Assembly: GCF_030063285.1 (NCBI RefSeq)
Contig: NZ_JASISU010000004.1
Location: forward strand, 558,001-622,000
Length of the DNA: 64,000 nt
Origin: Pseudarthrobacter sp. PS3-L1
Lineage (GTDB): Bacteria; Actinomycetota; Actinomycetes; Actinomycetales; Micrococcaceae
Reading direction: 5' to 3'
The position numbers and the translations under genes are program-made. The notes beneath the pieces are model-generated. The model did not search any database and was not told the DNA's origin. It saw only the letters and a program-made list of their open reading frames with translations. Positions 17,838 through 28,021 of this stretch are shown here, piece by piece; within the stretch, counting starts at the first letter, position 1; each line of letters opens with the position of its first letter.

Positions 17838-18500
17838 TCAGTACAATTCGCCGACGGGGATCTCAACTGCCATGCGGTTAGACGGTCCCGGCAGAGGGCA
17901 TGCCCAGGCCTCGTTGTAGGCGCACGATGGGTTATACGCAAAGTTGAAGTCCAGAACGTAGGTGATCTCGGCATTGCTCCCGCGGGTGCCGTGGAATGCG
18001 CCCTTTATGGTGTCGATCAGGTAGCGGCCAGCTCCGTAGGAGCCACCTGTTTGTCCAGCTGTGGCATCCCGGAAGGGGACAAAGATACCGCCCCCGTACC
18101 CCTGGATCTTCCAGACGGCCAGCTGTCCGAGCTCGGGAAGGTCAAAGGTGCCGAGCCGGAGGAAGTCAACTGTCCCGTCGGTACCGGTCTCCATGCTCAT
18201 GGTCCGCCCGGCTCCCTCAAGGGTCAGCGGGACGTGGAAACGGTAGATGGGGTCATAGTCAGCTGTTTTGAGTCCAGCGAAGCTCATCTTGTCCTCCGCG
18301 GAAAGGGCTGACGCGGGATGGGTGGCGAACATCCTGTCGCGTTCATGCCGCCAGAGTGAGTGGGCCTCGGCAGGATTCTCGGCTGCCACGTGCCGGACTG
18401 TCTCGTAGAGGTTGAAAGTCCGGAGTCGCCAGTCGGCAATGTCGAGGGGTGTCATAGAATTCAAGGTGTCTTCGGTGGTGCTGTCATGCTGATGAGCCAT
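17838..18500 (-). CDS. DUF1684-type protein
   Basis: 220 residues with no signal peptide. The blocks LWRHERDRMFATHPASAL near residue 50, YGGGIFVPFRDATAGQ near 140 and LDFNFAYNPSCAYNEAWACPLP near 185 (in parts) fit the DUF1684 family, in which conserved Asn, Tyr and Cys residues lie in the last part. Its function is unknown. It is transcribed alone, divergent from the transglutaminase-like gene across 201 bases. Confidence 0.78.
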   Translation of the reverse strand: MAHQHDSTTEDTLNSMTPLDIADWRLRTFNLYETVRHVAAENPAEAHSLWRHERDRMFATHPASALSAEDKMSFAGLKTADYDPIYRFHVPLTLEGAGRTMSMETGTDGTVDFLRLGTFDLPELGQLAVWKIQGYGGGIFVPFRDATAGQTGGSYGAGRYLIDTIKGAFHGTRGSNAEITYVLDFNFAYNPSCAYNEAWACPLPGPSNRMAVEIPVGELY

Positions 18501-18701
18501 GGCTTCAACCTTAGCCGCTTCTGCGGTGATGCTAGTCTCTCTGTGAGATCACTCCCGGATCCCTCTCTGGTCATCGTCAGCTGGTCACCTGATGGGGAGA
18601 TTACGGGCTGTGGATCCACGCCGAAGACCCTTCCAGATCCCGCCGACCGGCCTTTCTCCCGGTGACGGTGGGACCTTCATCAGCTGCCATCCCGGAGTCC
18701 C

Positions 18702-19508
18702 ATGGAACGCACAGTATCTGCCCGCCTAGTGTTCACCACCACCAACAACACCAAGATCGCCCTGGCCGTTGCCGCGGCCCGTAATCCCGGTTTTTCCGCC
18801 TTCCAGGAGTCGCTGACCGTCCGCTCCCAGGGCAACGACATTCCCGTCGAGGAAATCGCCGATCATCACGGTGGCCGGCTGCACTACTTTGACACGCCAC
18901 AGCCGTCCACTGTCACCGTCGAGTACTCGGCCACCATCCGTGGACGCGCTACGGCCGAGGTTCCCGCGCCGGTGGATCTGATCCGATATGTCCGTCCCAG
19001 TCGCTACGCGGAATCCGACAGGCTGCTCCCCACGGCGTATGCAGAATTCGGTTCGCTGCAGGGCGCCGAGCTGCTCAACGCCGTCCGGGCATGGGTCAAC
19101 ACGGAGCTTCGTTACGTCAGTGGTTCGTCCCGTGGTACCGATGGCGCCGTCGAGACCCTGCTTAACCGCAGGGGGGTGTGCCGTGACTATGCGCATCTGG
19201 CCATTGCCCTGCTGCGTTCCAAGGACATCCCGGCGCGGCTCGCAGCCGTTTATGCCCCCGGACTTTCGCCGATGGACTTCCATGCGGTGGCGGAAGCTTT
19301 CGTAGAAGGCGCTTGGCATGTGATTGACCCAACGGCTCTGGCGCCACGTGAATCGATGGTCCGGATCACTGCTGGCCGTGATGCTGCTGACACGGCTTTC
19401 CTTTCCACAGTGGGCGGCAGCCTCGTCCTGAACGAGATGGTTGTTGGTGCTGTGGTCAACGGAAACCTCCCGCTGGAGGAACCCGAAAGCCTTGTCGTTC
19501 TGGGCTGA
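18702..19508 (+). CDS. Transglutaminase-like cysteine protease-fold protein
   Basis: 268 residues. The N-terminal half (1-90) is beta-rich and resembles the leader domain of cytosolic transglutaminase-like proteins. The core has the triad: Cys in NRRGVCRDYAHLAIAL near residue 164, His in MDFHAVAEAFV near 196 and Asp in WHVIDPTALAPRES near 212. It lacks a signal peptide and membrane segments, so it acts in the cytoplasm, probably as a peptidase or amidase. It ends 4 bases before the convergent MarR gene. Confidence 0.85.
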   Translation: MERTVSARLVFTTTNNTKIALAVAAARNPGFSAFQESLTVRSQGNDIPVEEIADHHGGRLHYFDTPQPSTVTVEYSATIRGRATAEVPAPVDLIRYVRPSRYAESDRLLPTAYAEFGSLQGAELLNAVRAWVNTELRYVSGSSRGTDGAVETLLNRRGVCRDYAHLAIALLRSKDIPARLAAVYAPGLSPMDFHAVAEAFVEGAWHVIDPTALAPRESMVRITAGRDAADTAFLSTVGGSLVLNEMVVGAVVNGNLPLEEPESLVVLG

Positions 19509-19512
19509 GGAC

Positions 19513-19977
19513 CTACCGGCGCTCGATCACTGAAGTGCGCAGTTTCTCCGTGAGCCTGCGCAATTCACGCTGTTCGGCGGCCGTCAGGGCAGGGCCCACC
19601 ACGTCGGCAATGTCCCGCACGTGGCTGCGGCCTACATCTTTCTGCAGGGCCAGGCCTTCCTCGGTCAAGCGCAGGAGGACACCCCGACCATCGCTGGGGG
19701 CCTGCCGGCGTTCCACCAGGCCCCTCTTCTCCAGCCGTTCCACCAACCGGCTGAGGCTGGACTGGCTCAGCAGGACGTGATCGTTGAGTTCATTGAGCCT
19801 GAGCCACCCGGTGGGGCACCTGCTGAGCGTGAAAAGGACGTCGTACTCGTTCAGGGGCAGGACCTTGAAGGCTGGGCCTGCCTGGAGCTTCCGCATGACG
19901 CTCACCTGCGCCCGGAAGAGTGCTTCCCAGGTTTCCGAGGCCAGCCGCACGGGCGACTGGCCCTCGCCAGACACCAT
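19513..19977 (-). CDS. MarR-family transcriptional regulator
   Basis: 154 residues with the winged helix LNELNDHVLLSQSSLSRLVERL, then EKRGLVERRQAPSDGRGVLLRLTEEG in separate blocks, which is the MarR signature including the DxR wing. It shares one base with the stop of the flavin monooxygenase gene, so the two are one transcript. The palindrome at 21141-21158 before that transcript is the likely operator, making this an autoregulated monooxygenase-regulator pair. Confidence 0.88.
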   Translation of the reverse strand: MVSGEGQSPVRLASETWEALFRAQVSVMRKLQAGPAFKVLPLNEYDVLFTLSRCPTGWLRLNELNDHVLLSQSSLSRLVERLEKRGLVERRQAPSDGRGVLLRLTEEGLALQKDVGRSHVRDIADVVGPALTAAEQRELRRLTEKLRTSVIERR

Positions 19978-21089
19978 CAGGCGGCGTCAGCAGGAACGGG
20001 AAGGGCCGCTTCCTGGGCCAGCTTGGCAGCCACCCGGCCAGCATGGGTGGGAGGCTCCGGTACGTGGGCTGGCTTCTTGTCCGCGTATTCCTTGCGGAGT
20101 ACGGGCAGGACTTCTTCACCAAAGAGGTCCAGCTGCTCCAGGACGGTCTTCAGTGGGAGGCCAGCGTGGTCGATCAGGAACAGCTGGCGCTGGTAGTCGC
20201 CGAAGAACTCGCGGAAGGTCAGGGTTTTCTCGATGACTTCCTGCGGGCTGCCCACTGTCAGGGGTGTCTGCGAGGTGAAGTCCTCCAGTGAGGGGCCGTG
20301 GCCGTAGACCGGGGCGTTGTCGAAGTAGGGACGGAACTGCCGGACGGCGTCCTGGGATTTACGGCTCATGAAGAACTGGCCGCCGAGACCCACAATGGCC
20401 TGGTCAGCCCTGCCGTGGCCGTAGTGCTCGTAGCGCTCCCGGTAGAGGCCGATCAACTGCTGGTAGTGCTCCTTGGGCCAGAAGATGTTGTTCGCGAAGA
20501 ACCCGTCACCGTAGTAGGCGGCCACTTCGGCGATCTGGGGTGTGCGGATCGAGCCGTGCCATACGAAGGGGGCGACGCCGTCGAGCGGGCGTGGTGTGGA
20601 CGTGAAGTTCTGCAGCGGGGTGCGGAACTTGCCTGACCAGTTGACGCTGTCCTGGTCCCACAGTTGGCGCAACAGGTTGTAGTTTTCGATGGCCAACTCC
20701 ACACCGTCCTGGATGTTCTTGCCGAACCAGGGGTAGACGGGGGCCGTATTCCCCCGGCCAAGCACCAGGTCCACACGGCCATCGGCGAGATGCTGGAGCA
20801 TCGCGTAATCCTCCGCGATCTTCACCGGATCGTTGGTGGTGATCAGCGTGGTGGCCGTGGACAGCGTGATGCGCTCGGTCTGGGCCGCGATGTAGGCAAG
20901 TGTGGTGGTGGGGGAGGAGGAGAAGAAGGGCCGGTTGTGGTGCTCGCCCAAGGCGTAGACATCCATGCCGATTTGTTCGACTTTTTTGGCGATGGCCACG
21001 GAAGCCTTAATGCGCTCGTTCTCCGTGGGCGTGTGACCCGTGGTGGGATCCGTGGTGATGTCGCTGACGCTGAAGACACCGATCTGCAT
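19977..21089 (-). CDS. Luciferase-like (LLM class) flavin monooxygenase
   Basis: ATG at 21089 behind GGAGGAACAG; the frame extension to 21128 has no family match. 370 residues of bacterial-luciferase fold: MQIGVFSVSDITTDPTTG at the start, GMDVYALGEHHNRPFF near 45, TTTLITTNDPVKIAEDYAML near 85 and VDLVLGRGNTAPVYPWFG near 110, all typical of LLM oxidoreductases using FMNH2 from a separate reductase. Substrate unknown. A redox-responsive role is plausible, as the MarR gene is its operon partner. Confidence 0.85.
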   Translation of the reverse strand: MQIGVFSVSDITTDPTTGHTPTENERIKASVAIAKKVEQIGMDVYALGEHHNRPFFSSSPTTTLAYIAAQTERITLSTATTLITTNDPVKIAEDYAMLQHLADGRVDLVLGRGNTAPVYPWFGKNIQDGVELAIENYNLLRQLWDQDSVNWSGKFRTPLQNFTSTPRPLDGVAPFVWHGSIRTPQIAEVAAYYGDGFFANNIFWPKEHYQQLIGLYRERYEHYGHGRADQAIVGLGGQFFMSRKSQDAVRQFRPYFDNAPVYGHGPSLEDFTSQTPLTVGSPQEVIEKTLTFREFFGDYQRQLFLIDHAGLPLKTVLEQLDLFGEEVLPVLRKEYADKKPAHVPEPPTHAGRVAAKLAQEAALPVPADAA

Positions 21090-21127
21090 GCTGTTCCTCC
21101 GTGGTGCTGGGCTGCTGGCTCGGTACA

Positions 21128-21158
21128 ACTATAACCGATATAGATGCATTTGCATCTA
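21128..21158 (-). promoter_or_regulatory. Promoter and MarR operator of the monooxygenase-marR pair
   Basis: A perfect palindrome, TAGATGCA (21141-21148), TT, TGCATCTA (21151-21158), lies just upstream of TATAGT (minus strand, 21133-21128), a good -10 box 39 bases before the ATG. The palindrome covers the -35 region, as expected for repression by MarR. Confidence 0.65.
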
Positions 21159-21225
21159 CTGACCTCTACAACGCAGCACCCACGGAGTTATTCCCCGATG
21201 CGCGGGCATCCCTACGCGAGCAGAG

Positions 21226-24200
21226 TCAGGCGGGATTGCCCGGAGCGGCTCGCCGGCCGCTGACCTTGGGGATCATGCCCGTGGTCCAGTCACCGGTGGT
21301 GTGGGAGCCATCAGTTGTGGCCGTGCCCTGCTCCGGACGACGCTGCAGGTCCTTGAGGAGGTCGCGCTTCTCGCGGCGTCCCTCCACCAGGCGGTACAGC
21401 ACAGGCACCAGGATGAGGGTCAGCGCTGTGGAAGACACCAACCCACCGATCACCACGACGGCGAGTGGCTGGGAGATGAAGCCGCCGCCGCCCGTCAGGC
21501 CTAGGGCCATGGGCGTCAGGGCGAAGATCGTTGCCAATGCCGTCATCAGGATGGGACGCAGGCGTTGCCGTGCGCCGTGCGAGATGGCATCGGCAACGCT
21601 CATGGCGGGCCTGCCCTCGCCTGGCTTCCGGTATTGGTTGATGAGGTCAATCAGCACGATTGCGTTCGTGACCACGATTCCCACCAGCATCAGCATGCCA
21701 ATCAGTGACGGCAATCCCAGCGGTACTCCTGAAATCAGGAGCATCACGACAGCACCGGTAGCGGCAAACGGGACGGAGACGAGCAGGATCAGCGGCTGGA
21801 TCAGTGACTTGAAAGTGGCCACCATGATGACGTAGACAATGGCGATTGCTGCCAGGAGGGCCAGTCCCAGCTGGGCGAATGAGTCCTGCTGCTGCGTCGT
21901 GGCACCACCCAGGGTCGCCGTCACGCCGGCCGGAAGCTCAACTGCATCCAACCGGGTCTGGACCTCCGCGCTGACGGCGCCCAGGTTGCCACCGGTGGGG
22001 GTCAGGGATACCCGCGCGGTCCGCTGGCCATTGCTGGCCGTGATGGACACCGGAACCTCTACCTGTTCGACCGTTGCGATGCTGCCCAGTGTTGCACCGC
22101 CGTTGCCGCCCGGCAACGGGATATTGCGGACGGCGTCGATGCTCTCCAAAGTAGTGCCCTGTCCAATCCGGACGGGGAAATCGTCTGTGTCGATCCTGAC
22201 AGTCCCGGCGGGGATGGGGCTGATGGTGGACGCAAGGATCCCTGCTACCTGTTCCTCGTTGAGTCCGGCAGCAACCGCCTTGGCGCGATCCACCTTGACC
22301 TGCACCACATTTTGGCTGTCTGCCAGGTTACTGCTGACCTCCGATGTTCCCGGAACATCCTGCATGGCAGCCACCATGCTCTCGCTGGCAGTGCGCAAAT
22401 CCTGTGACGTGGCGGCGCGGAGGGTGATATCCACCGTGGATGATGTCCCGAAGCCGCCCTGTTGGGACCCCACGGAGATTGTTCCGACGTCGGGCAGCGC
22501 GGCCAGAGCGGTGCGCACGGTCTCCTGTAGCTTGTCCTGGTCTGCCTTGTCATCGGTGACGACGTTGAACGACGAGTTTGACGCACCAGTGGATGTCAGC
22601 GCGGCAAACCCAGACTGTGCATTGCCAGAGGTGACCTGCACAGTCGTGATTCCGTCAATTCCGCGGAGCACGTCTTCTACTGTGATGGCTGCTGCGTTGG
22701 TAGCCTCCAGGCTGGTCCCATTGGGGAGTTCCTGGTTTACTGTCAGGCTGTTCTGGCCGGAGGAACCCAGCAGGTCCGTGGCCAGCAGGGGAGTGAGGGC
22801 GCCGGTGCCGGCCAGGATAATTCCTGCAGCAACCAACGTGAAGACGGGGTGCTTCTGCGTTTTTTTCAAGACGGGCAGGTAGCCGCGCTGTAGCGGGCTT
22901 TTCTGTTCCTTCTCCAGGGCAGCAGCACGTGCTGCTGCAGCGGCTTCCCGGGATTCCTTGCTGCCGTCGGTGGTGGGTGACTTCAGGAACCAGTACGCCA
23001 GGACCGGCACGATTGTCAGAGACACCAGCAGCGATGCGATCAGCGCCATGGTCACGGTCAGGGCGAACGGCCGGAACAGTTCACCGGCCAGTTCCCCCAC
23101 AAAGGCGATGGGCAGGAAGACAGCAACGGTGGTCAGCGTGGATGCGGTAATGGCGCCAGCGACCTCCCTGATGGCCGTAAGGATCGCGGTGACCTTGTCC
23201 TCGCCATAGTTCAAGTGCCGCTTGATGTTTTCGATGACCACAATGGAGTCATCCACCACCCGGCCAATGGCAATCGTCAGCGCGCCCAGGGTCAGGATAT
23301 TCAGGCTGTATCCCGTGACGGAGAGGCCAATGAAGGTCACCAGCAGCGACAGCGGGATGGAGACGGCTGTCACGAGGGTGGAACGGGCGGACATCAGGAA
23401 CACCAGGATGACCGCTACGGCAAAGCCGAGGCCAAGGAGCCCTTCGGTGGTGAGGTCCTTGATGGACTTCTCAATAAAGGGCGCCTGGTCGAAGACAGGC
23501 GTAAACGTGGCGTTGGACCCGAGCTCGGTCTGCAGGTCACCCAGCATGTCCCGGACATCATGGGAGATGGCGACCGTGTCGCCGTCGGGCTTTTTTGTCA
23601 CTGAAACGGCAAGTGTCTCCTTGCCGTCCGTGCGCGTGATTGAGGTCCTCGCGTCGTCTTCGAGGGACACGGCGGCTACGGCGCCGATAGTGGTGGGCGA
23701 GGAAGTCCCGGCCAGCGGCAGGGACTTAATGGCGTCCAGTGAGTCGACAGGGCTGCCGACCTGCAGGGAGAGGGACTTGCCCTGTTCTTCGATGGTTCCG
23801 GCCGGAATCAGGGAACCGTTATTGGACAGTGCATCCCGGATTGCCTGAACTGTGGCACCGCGGGATGCCATGGCTTCTGGAGTGGGCAGGATCTCGATGT
23901 GCTGGCTGGCGCCGCCAGTAACGTCAGCACTGCGGACGCCGTCAATCTTCTGCAACCGCGGGACGCTGAGGCGAAGCAGGTCGGCGTTGAGTTCACTGAG
24001 GGGCTTGTCGGATGAGACGGCAAGGAAAACGATGGGGAAATCGCTGATGCTGCCAGCAATTGGCTGTGGCTGGACATCGTCCGGCAGGGCCTGCCGGCTG
24101 TTGGAGATGGCCCTGTCGATCTGGTTCCGGGCCCGGTCCAGGTCCGCTCCGTAGGTGAACGTCAATGAAATCTGCGAGACGCCGGTCCGGGACGTGGACG

Positions 24201-24444
24201 ACGTGGACTCGAGTCCTTCCACGCCGTTGAGCGCTTTCTCCAGCGGTTCGCTGACCTGCTTGTCCACCACGTCCGGGGACGCCCCGGGCATGGCCGACAG
24301 CACTGTGATCTGCGGGAACTCAATGGACGGGATGAGTTCCTGCTTCAGCGAGGTCATGGTGATCACACCGAAAACGGAGGCGAAGATGGTCACCAGGGCA
24401 ATGAGGGCCCGGTTCGCCAAAGAAAGTTGTGCCAACCGGAACAT
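21226..24444 (-). CDS. RND-superfamily efflux transporter
   Basis: 1072 residues with the duplicated RND layout: one helix, a large periplasm-type loop, six helices, then the same again. GRVVDDSIVVIENIKRHLNYG near residue 400 (in the first helix bundle) carries the paired Asp of the proton relay, and PSLIGMLMLVGIVVTNAIVL near 930 is the matching site in the second half. The protein is AcrB-like rather than MmpL-like. No membrane-fusion or outer-membrane partner is adjacent, as expected for a bacterium without a classical outer membrane. ATG follows AGGAGAAC. Substrate unknown. Confidence 0.85.
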   Translation of the reverse strand: MFRLAQLSLANRALIALVTIFASVFGVITMTSLKQELIPSIEFPQITVLSAMPGASPDVVDKQVSEPLEKALNGVEGLESTSSTSRTGVSQISLTFTYGADLDRARNQIDRAISNSRQALPDDVQPQPIAGSISDFPIVFLAVSSDKPLSELNADLLRLSVPRLQKIDGVRSADVTGGASQHIEILPTPEAMASRGATVQAIRDALSNNGSLIPAGTIEEQGKSLSLQVGSPVDSLDAIKSLPLAGTSSPTTIGAVAAVSLEDDARTSITRTDGKETLAVSVTKKPDGDTVAISHDVRDMLGDLQTELGSNATFTPVFDQAPFIEKSIKDLTTEGLLGLGFAVAVILVFLMSARSTLVTAVSIPLSLLVTFIGLSVTGYSLNILTLGALTIAIGRVVDDSIVVIENIKRHLNYGEDKVTAILTAIREVAGAITASTLTTVAVFLPIAFVGELAGELFRPFALTVTMALIASLLVSLTIVPVLAYWFLKSPTTDGSKESREAAAAARAAALEKEQKSPLQRGYLPVLKKTQKHPVFTLVAAGIILAGTGALTPLLATDLLGSSGQNSLTVNQELPNGTSLEATNAAAITVEDVLRGIDGITTVQVTSGNAQSGFAALTSTGASNSSFNVVTDDKADQDKLQETVRTALAALPDVGTISVGSQQGGFGTSSTVDITLRAATSQDLRTASESMVAAMQDVPGTSEVSSNLADSQNVVQVKVDRAKAVAAGLNEEQVAGILASTISPIPAGTVRIDTDDFPVRIGQGTTLESIDAVRNIPLPGGNGGATLGSIATVEQVEVPVSITASNGQRTARVSLTPTGGNLGAVSAEVQTRLDAVELPAGVTATLGGATTQQQDSFAQLGLALLAAIAIVYVIMVATFKSLIQPLILLVSVPFAATGAVVMLLISGVPLGLPSLIGMLMLVGIVVTNAIVLIDLINQYRKPGEGRPAMSVADAISHGARQRLRPILMTALATIFALTPMALGLTGGGGFISQPLAVVVIGGLVSSTALTLILVPVLYRLVEGRREKRDLLKDLQRRPEQGTATTDGSHTTGDWTTGMIPKVSGRRAAPGNPA

Positions 24445-24525
24445 GCGGTTCTCCTGGAAATCGTCAGTGGCGAAAGTGGATCAGTGGCCAACGCTAAAAC
24501 GGTAGCAACAGGCAGAACCGCTGGA

Positions 24526-26028
24526 TCAGCGGCTGGTGGTAACAGACTCCAACTGCAGTGATGCGGCAGTCGACTTTTCGATGTCAACAGCAAGATCAAG
24601 GTTGTCATCAAGTTTGACGCCGTACCCGGGCATCATGTCCTTCAGCTTGCCCTGCCAGCCCTTGAAGTTCTTGGGGAAAGCCTTCTGGAGCAGTTCGATC
24701 ATGATCGGAACGGCTGTGGAAGCGCCAGGCGAAGCGCCAAGAAGCGCGCCGATGGACCCGTCCCGTGCAGCAATCACCTCGGTTCCGAACTGGAGGATGC
24801 CACCCTTTTTGGGATCTTTCTTGATGATCTGAACCCGCTGGCCTGCGGTGATCAGTTCCCAGTCACCATCCTGCGCTTCGGGGTAATACTCGCGCAGTGC
24901 CTCGACCTTGTCGCCGTGGCGCTTGGCAACTTCTTTGATCAGGTACGTTGTCAGGTCCATGTTGTCCTTGGCGACGGCAAGCATGGGAATGATGTTTCCG
25001 GGCCGGATGGACAGCGGCAGGTCCAGGTAGGACCCGTTCTTCAGGAAGTTGGTCGAGAAACCGGCGTACGGCCCGAACAGCAGCGAACGCTTGCCGTTGA
25101 CATAGCGTGTATCAAGGTGCGGGACGGACATGGGCGGAGCACCCACGGAGGCCTGGCCATACACCTTGGCCGTGTGCTGTGCCGCAAGGTCCTCATCAGT
25201 GCACCGGAAGAACTGTCCGGAAACGGGGAAGCCGCCGTAGCCTTTGCTCTCCGGGATTCCGGATGCCTGCAGCAGGTGCAGTGCACCACCACCTGCGCCA
25301 ACAAAAACAAACTTGGCGTGGATGGAGCTGCGCTCACCGGAGCGGGGATGCTTGATCGAAAGGTCCCAGCCGCCGTCGGACGCCCGCTTGATGCCGGAGA
25401 CGTCGTGGCCGTAGTTGATGTCCACGCCGTTGTCGCCAAGGTAGGTGGTGAGCTCGCGGGTCAGGGACCCGAAGTCAATATCAGTGCCCTCCGGGGCATA
25501 GGTAGCCGCAACGCGCTGCTGGGGGTCACGGCCCTTGACGATCAGGGGTGCCCACTTGGCGATCTGGCTGTGGTCCTCTGAGTACTGCATGCTGCGGAAC
25601 AGGGTATGGGAGGACAGGGATTCGTGGCGTGCCTTGAGGAAATCGGCGTGGGAATCGCCAATGACGAAGCTCATGTGCGGGACGGTGTTGATGAAGCCCT
25701 TGGGTGAGCCGATCAGCGAGTTATCCACCAGGTGCGACCAGAACTGCCGGGAAAGCTGGAATTGTTCGTTGATGACCAGCGCCTTGGTAGCGTCTACCGT
25801 GCCGTCTTTGGCGGCGGGTGAATAGTTGAGTTCACATAGCGCAGCGTGGCCGGTACCGGCATTGTTCCAGGGGTCGGAGCTTTCCTGCCCCGGTTCGTCC
25901 AGCCGCTCGAACATGGAGATCGTCCAGTTCGGTTCCAGCTGCTTGATGAATGCCCCCAGCGTGGCACTCATGATGCCGCCGCCAATCAGGACGACGTCGG
26001 CGTGTTTGGTGGGCGAAATGAAAGTCAC
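24526..26028 (-). CDS. mqo: Malate:quinone oxidoreductase
   Basis: GTG start at 26028 with GGAG upstream. 500 residues: FAD-binding [18 protein letters not shown] near residue 11, [18 protein letters not shown] near 55, [16 protein letters not shown] near 240 and [17 protein letters not shown] near 430 are all standard Mqo blocks. It oxidises malate to oxaloacetate on the inner face of the membrane and feeds electrons into the quinone pool. It is a single gene here, 81 bases before the RND gene. Confidence 0.95.
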   Translation of the reverse strand: MTFISPTKHADVVLIGGGIMSATLGAFIKQLEPNWTISMFERLDEPGQESSDPWNNAGTGHAALCELNYSPAAKDGTVDATKALVINEQFQLSRQFWSHLVDNSLIGSPKGFINTVPHMSFVIGDSHADFLKARHESLSSHTLFRSMQYSEDHSQIAKWAPLIVKGRDPQQRVAATYAPEGTDIDFGSLTRELTTYLGDNGVDINYGHDVSGIKRASDGGWDLSIKHPRSGERSSIHAKFVFVGAGGGALHLLQASGIPESKGYGGFPVSGQFFRCTDEDLAAQHTAKVYGQASVGAPPMSVPHLDTRYVNGKRSLLFGPYAGFSTNFLKNGSYLDLPLSIRPGNIIPMLAVAKDNMDLTTYLIKEVAKRHGDKVEALREYYPEAQDGDWELITAGQRVQIIKKDPKKGGILQFGTEVIAARDGSIGALLGASPGASTAVPIMIELLQKAFPKNFKGWQGKLKDMMPGYGVKLDDNLDLAVDIEKSTAASLQLESVTTSR

Positions 26029-26106
26029 ATCAGTCTCCGATAGCAGCGGCTCTGGCTTCCTCAGAATATCCCCGCGACGCTCACATACTGAAATTGAAGC
26101 GGCTCG

Positions 26107-27777
26107 TCAAGACTTCAGGGCCACTTTGGTGAAAACCTCATGGAGGACGGGCGACGCCGGGTAGTTCAATACCCGATCAGAGAGCGCCAGCGCTGAGATG
26201 GGGAATGCGACCGGAACGGCTGGTACAGAGGCGGCGAGCTGTTCGTTGATGGCGTGATAGAGATCATCGCGCTCGGCGCCCTCGGGGAGGCCCCTGGCAC
26301 GGGCAATCTTGGAAAAAACCTGCGGGTCTTGGAATCCGAACTCGCCGGTCTTTTCGCTGAAGAGCGGCCCCAGGAAATTATCGGCATCCGAATAGGAGCC
26401 ATTCCAACCCAGCAGGTGGAACGCGTGGTCGCCCGGGGACTGGACTTTTTGCAGGTAGCCTTCGCTCCAGTCAATGGGGACCGGTTTGATGGTGAAACCC
26501 ACGGCGGTCAGTTGCCGGCTGAGTTCTGCGTAGATTTTTTCCGGCGTGGGTAGGTACGGCCTGGTGACATTGAGCGGGTAGTAGAACTTCAGTTCCTCGC
26601 CCTTATAGGCAGAGTCCTTGAGGAGTTCTTTGGCCTTGTCCGGGTTGTAACCAAGGGACGGTGCACTGTTGTTGAATCCGCTGATCTTGGGTGGCACAAA
26701 CTGGCTGGCCGACGCTGTGTTGTCGATGAAAAAGCTCCGGATCAGGGCTTCCTTGTCCACTGCCATTTCCACAGCCTGGCGGATCTTCAGGTCCTTGAGG
26801 ACCTCAATTTCCTGATTCATTCCCAGATACATCACGGAGAACGGGTCTCGCTGGACTATCTGCATGCCTCGCTTGACCAGTTGGTCGAAGTTGCCGACAG
26901 TGACGGCGTCGTACCCGTCGATTTTTCCGTCAAGGAGCGCCTGCAGGCGGGTTTGTGGGTGATCGTAGGCGATAAATCTGACCGTCTCGATCTGGCCCCT
27001 GTCTCCCCAGTACCCGGGGTAGGAGCGTACGGTGATTCCGGCATCCTCCCAGGTGTCAAAGGTGAAAGGGCCAGTGCCCACGGGCGCTGAAGCGTAACGG
27101 GAGAGGGGCTGCCCGCCCCGAGACTGATCCAGGACGTCCGCCGTTCCGGCAGCCAGGGCCGCGGGTGAGGAGAAGCCAAAGCCTGGGAGAGTCAGGGCTG
27201 GAAGCAGGCCCGTGAAACGTTGGGTCAGGTCAATCCGGACCGAGTCGGGGGTCAGGACCGTACATGACTTGAAGACTGACAGCGTGGGCTGGTCAGAGTG
27301 AGCCTTAAAAACATCCGTGAAAGCACTGCCGGGAGCTTTGGCGAGGATGTCGCTGGAAAAGGCGAACCACCTGTCGAAATTGACCCGGACAGCCTCCGCG
27401 TCGAAGGGTGTCCCATCGTGGAAAGTCACGCCCTTACGGAGCATGAAGGTGTAGGACCTGCCATCCTCTGAGGCTGACCACTCGGTGGCCAACAGGGGGG
27501 TGGGCTGCCCAGTTGTCTGGTCAACGCCAACCAGGCCCTCAAGGATTTGGCGTGTAATGCGGAAAGATTCGATATCGCTTGATAGCGCAGGGTCAAGGCC
27601 GAGCGGAGCGACTGCCGTGCCGAAGGTAAATGCGGCGGTAGGTTCAGGGCCAGGTGCTCCGGACGTTGAACCCTGCGAAGGCGCCGGTGTTGTCTCGGAG
27701 GTGCATGCAGCGAGCCCGAGGGCCAGGAAGGCGGCTCCGGTGGTGAGCACCGTACGGCGCGAAGGACTGCTGGGCAC
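26107..27777 (-). CDS. ABC transporter solute-binding lipoprotein (family 5, peptide type)
   Basis: I chose the GTG at 27777 (MPSSPSRRTVLTTG), which has a GAGGTGA site eight bases before it, over the GTG at 27789. The N-terminus has a twin-arginine pattern SRRTVLTTG and a lipobox LGLAAC with Cys near residue 24. The family-5 fold is seen in LEGLVGVDQTTGQPTPLLATEW-type and VTFHDGTPFDAEAVRVNFDRW-type blocks. It binds a peptide, nickel chelate or similar ligand outside the membrane. No permease or ATPase genes flank it, so it either serves a remote transporter or is an orphan. Confidence 0.88.
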   Translation of the reverse strand: MPSSPSRRTVLTTGAAFLALGLAACTSETTPAPSQGSTSGAPGPEPTAAFTFGTAVAPLGLDPALSSDIESFRITRQILEGLVGVDQTTGQPTPLLATEWSASEDGRSYTFMLRKGVTFHDGTPFDAEAVRVNFDRWFAFSSDILAKAPGSAFTDVFKAHSDQPTLSVFKSCTVLTPDSVRIDLTQRFTGLLPALTLPGFGFSSPAALAAGTADVLDQSRGGQPLSRYASAPVGTGPFTFDTWEDAGITVRSYPGYWGDRGQIETVRFIAYDHPQTRLQALLDGKIDGYDAVTVGNFDQLVKRGMQIVQRDPFSVMYLGMNQEIEVLKDLKIRQAVEMAVDKEALIRSFFIDNTASASQFVPPKISGFNNSAPSLGYNPDKAKELLKDSAYKGEELKFYYPLNVTRPYLPTPEKIYAELSRQLTAVGFTIKPVPIDWSEGYLQKVQSPGDHAFHLLGWNGSYSDADNFLGPLFSEKTGEFGFQDPQVFSKIARARGLPEGAERDDLYHAINEQLAASVPAVPVAFPISALALSDRVLNYPASPVLHEVFTKVALKS

Positions 27778-28021
27778 TCGAATTATCACCTCTGGACTGC
27801 GGGGCCGGCTCCGTGGTCGGTGGGCCTGGGGAACAGTCTAGTTGAGACAACTGAACAGATCCTGACAGAGCGCCATCGGCATGCCGCAGTGAAGATCCGT
27901 AGCAGATCCAAGGCAGGAACCATCCGGACATGACTCCGCCCGGCACGCTATGCAGCGTGCCGGGCGGAGCAGCAATCTCACCTGATGTGATGGGCCATAG
28001 GGCTCACCGGTTGGGTGGAGG

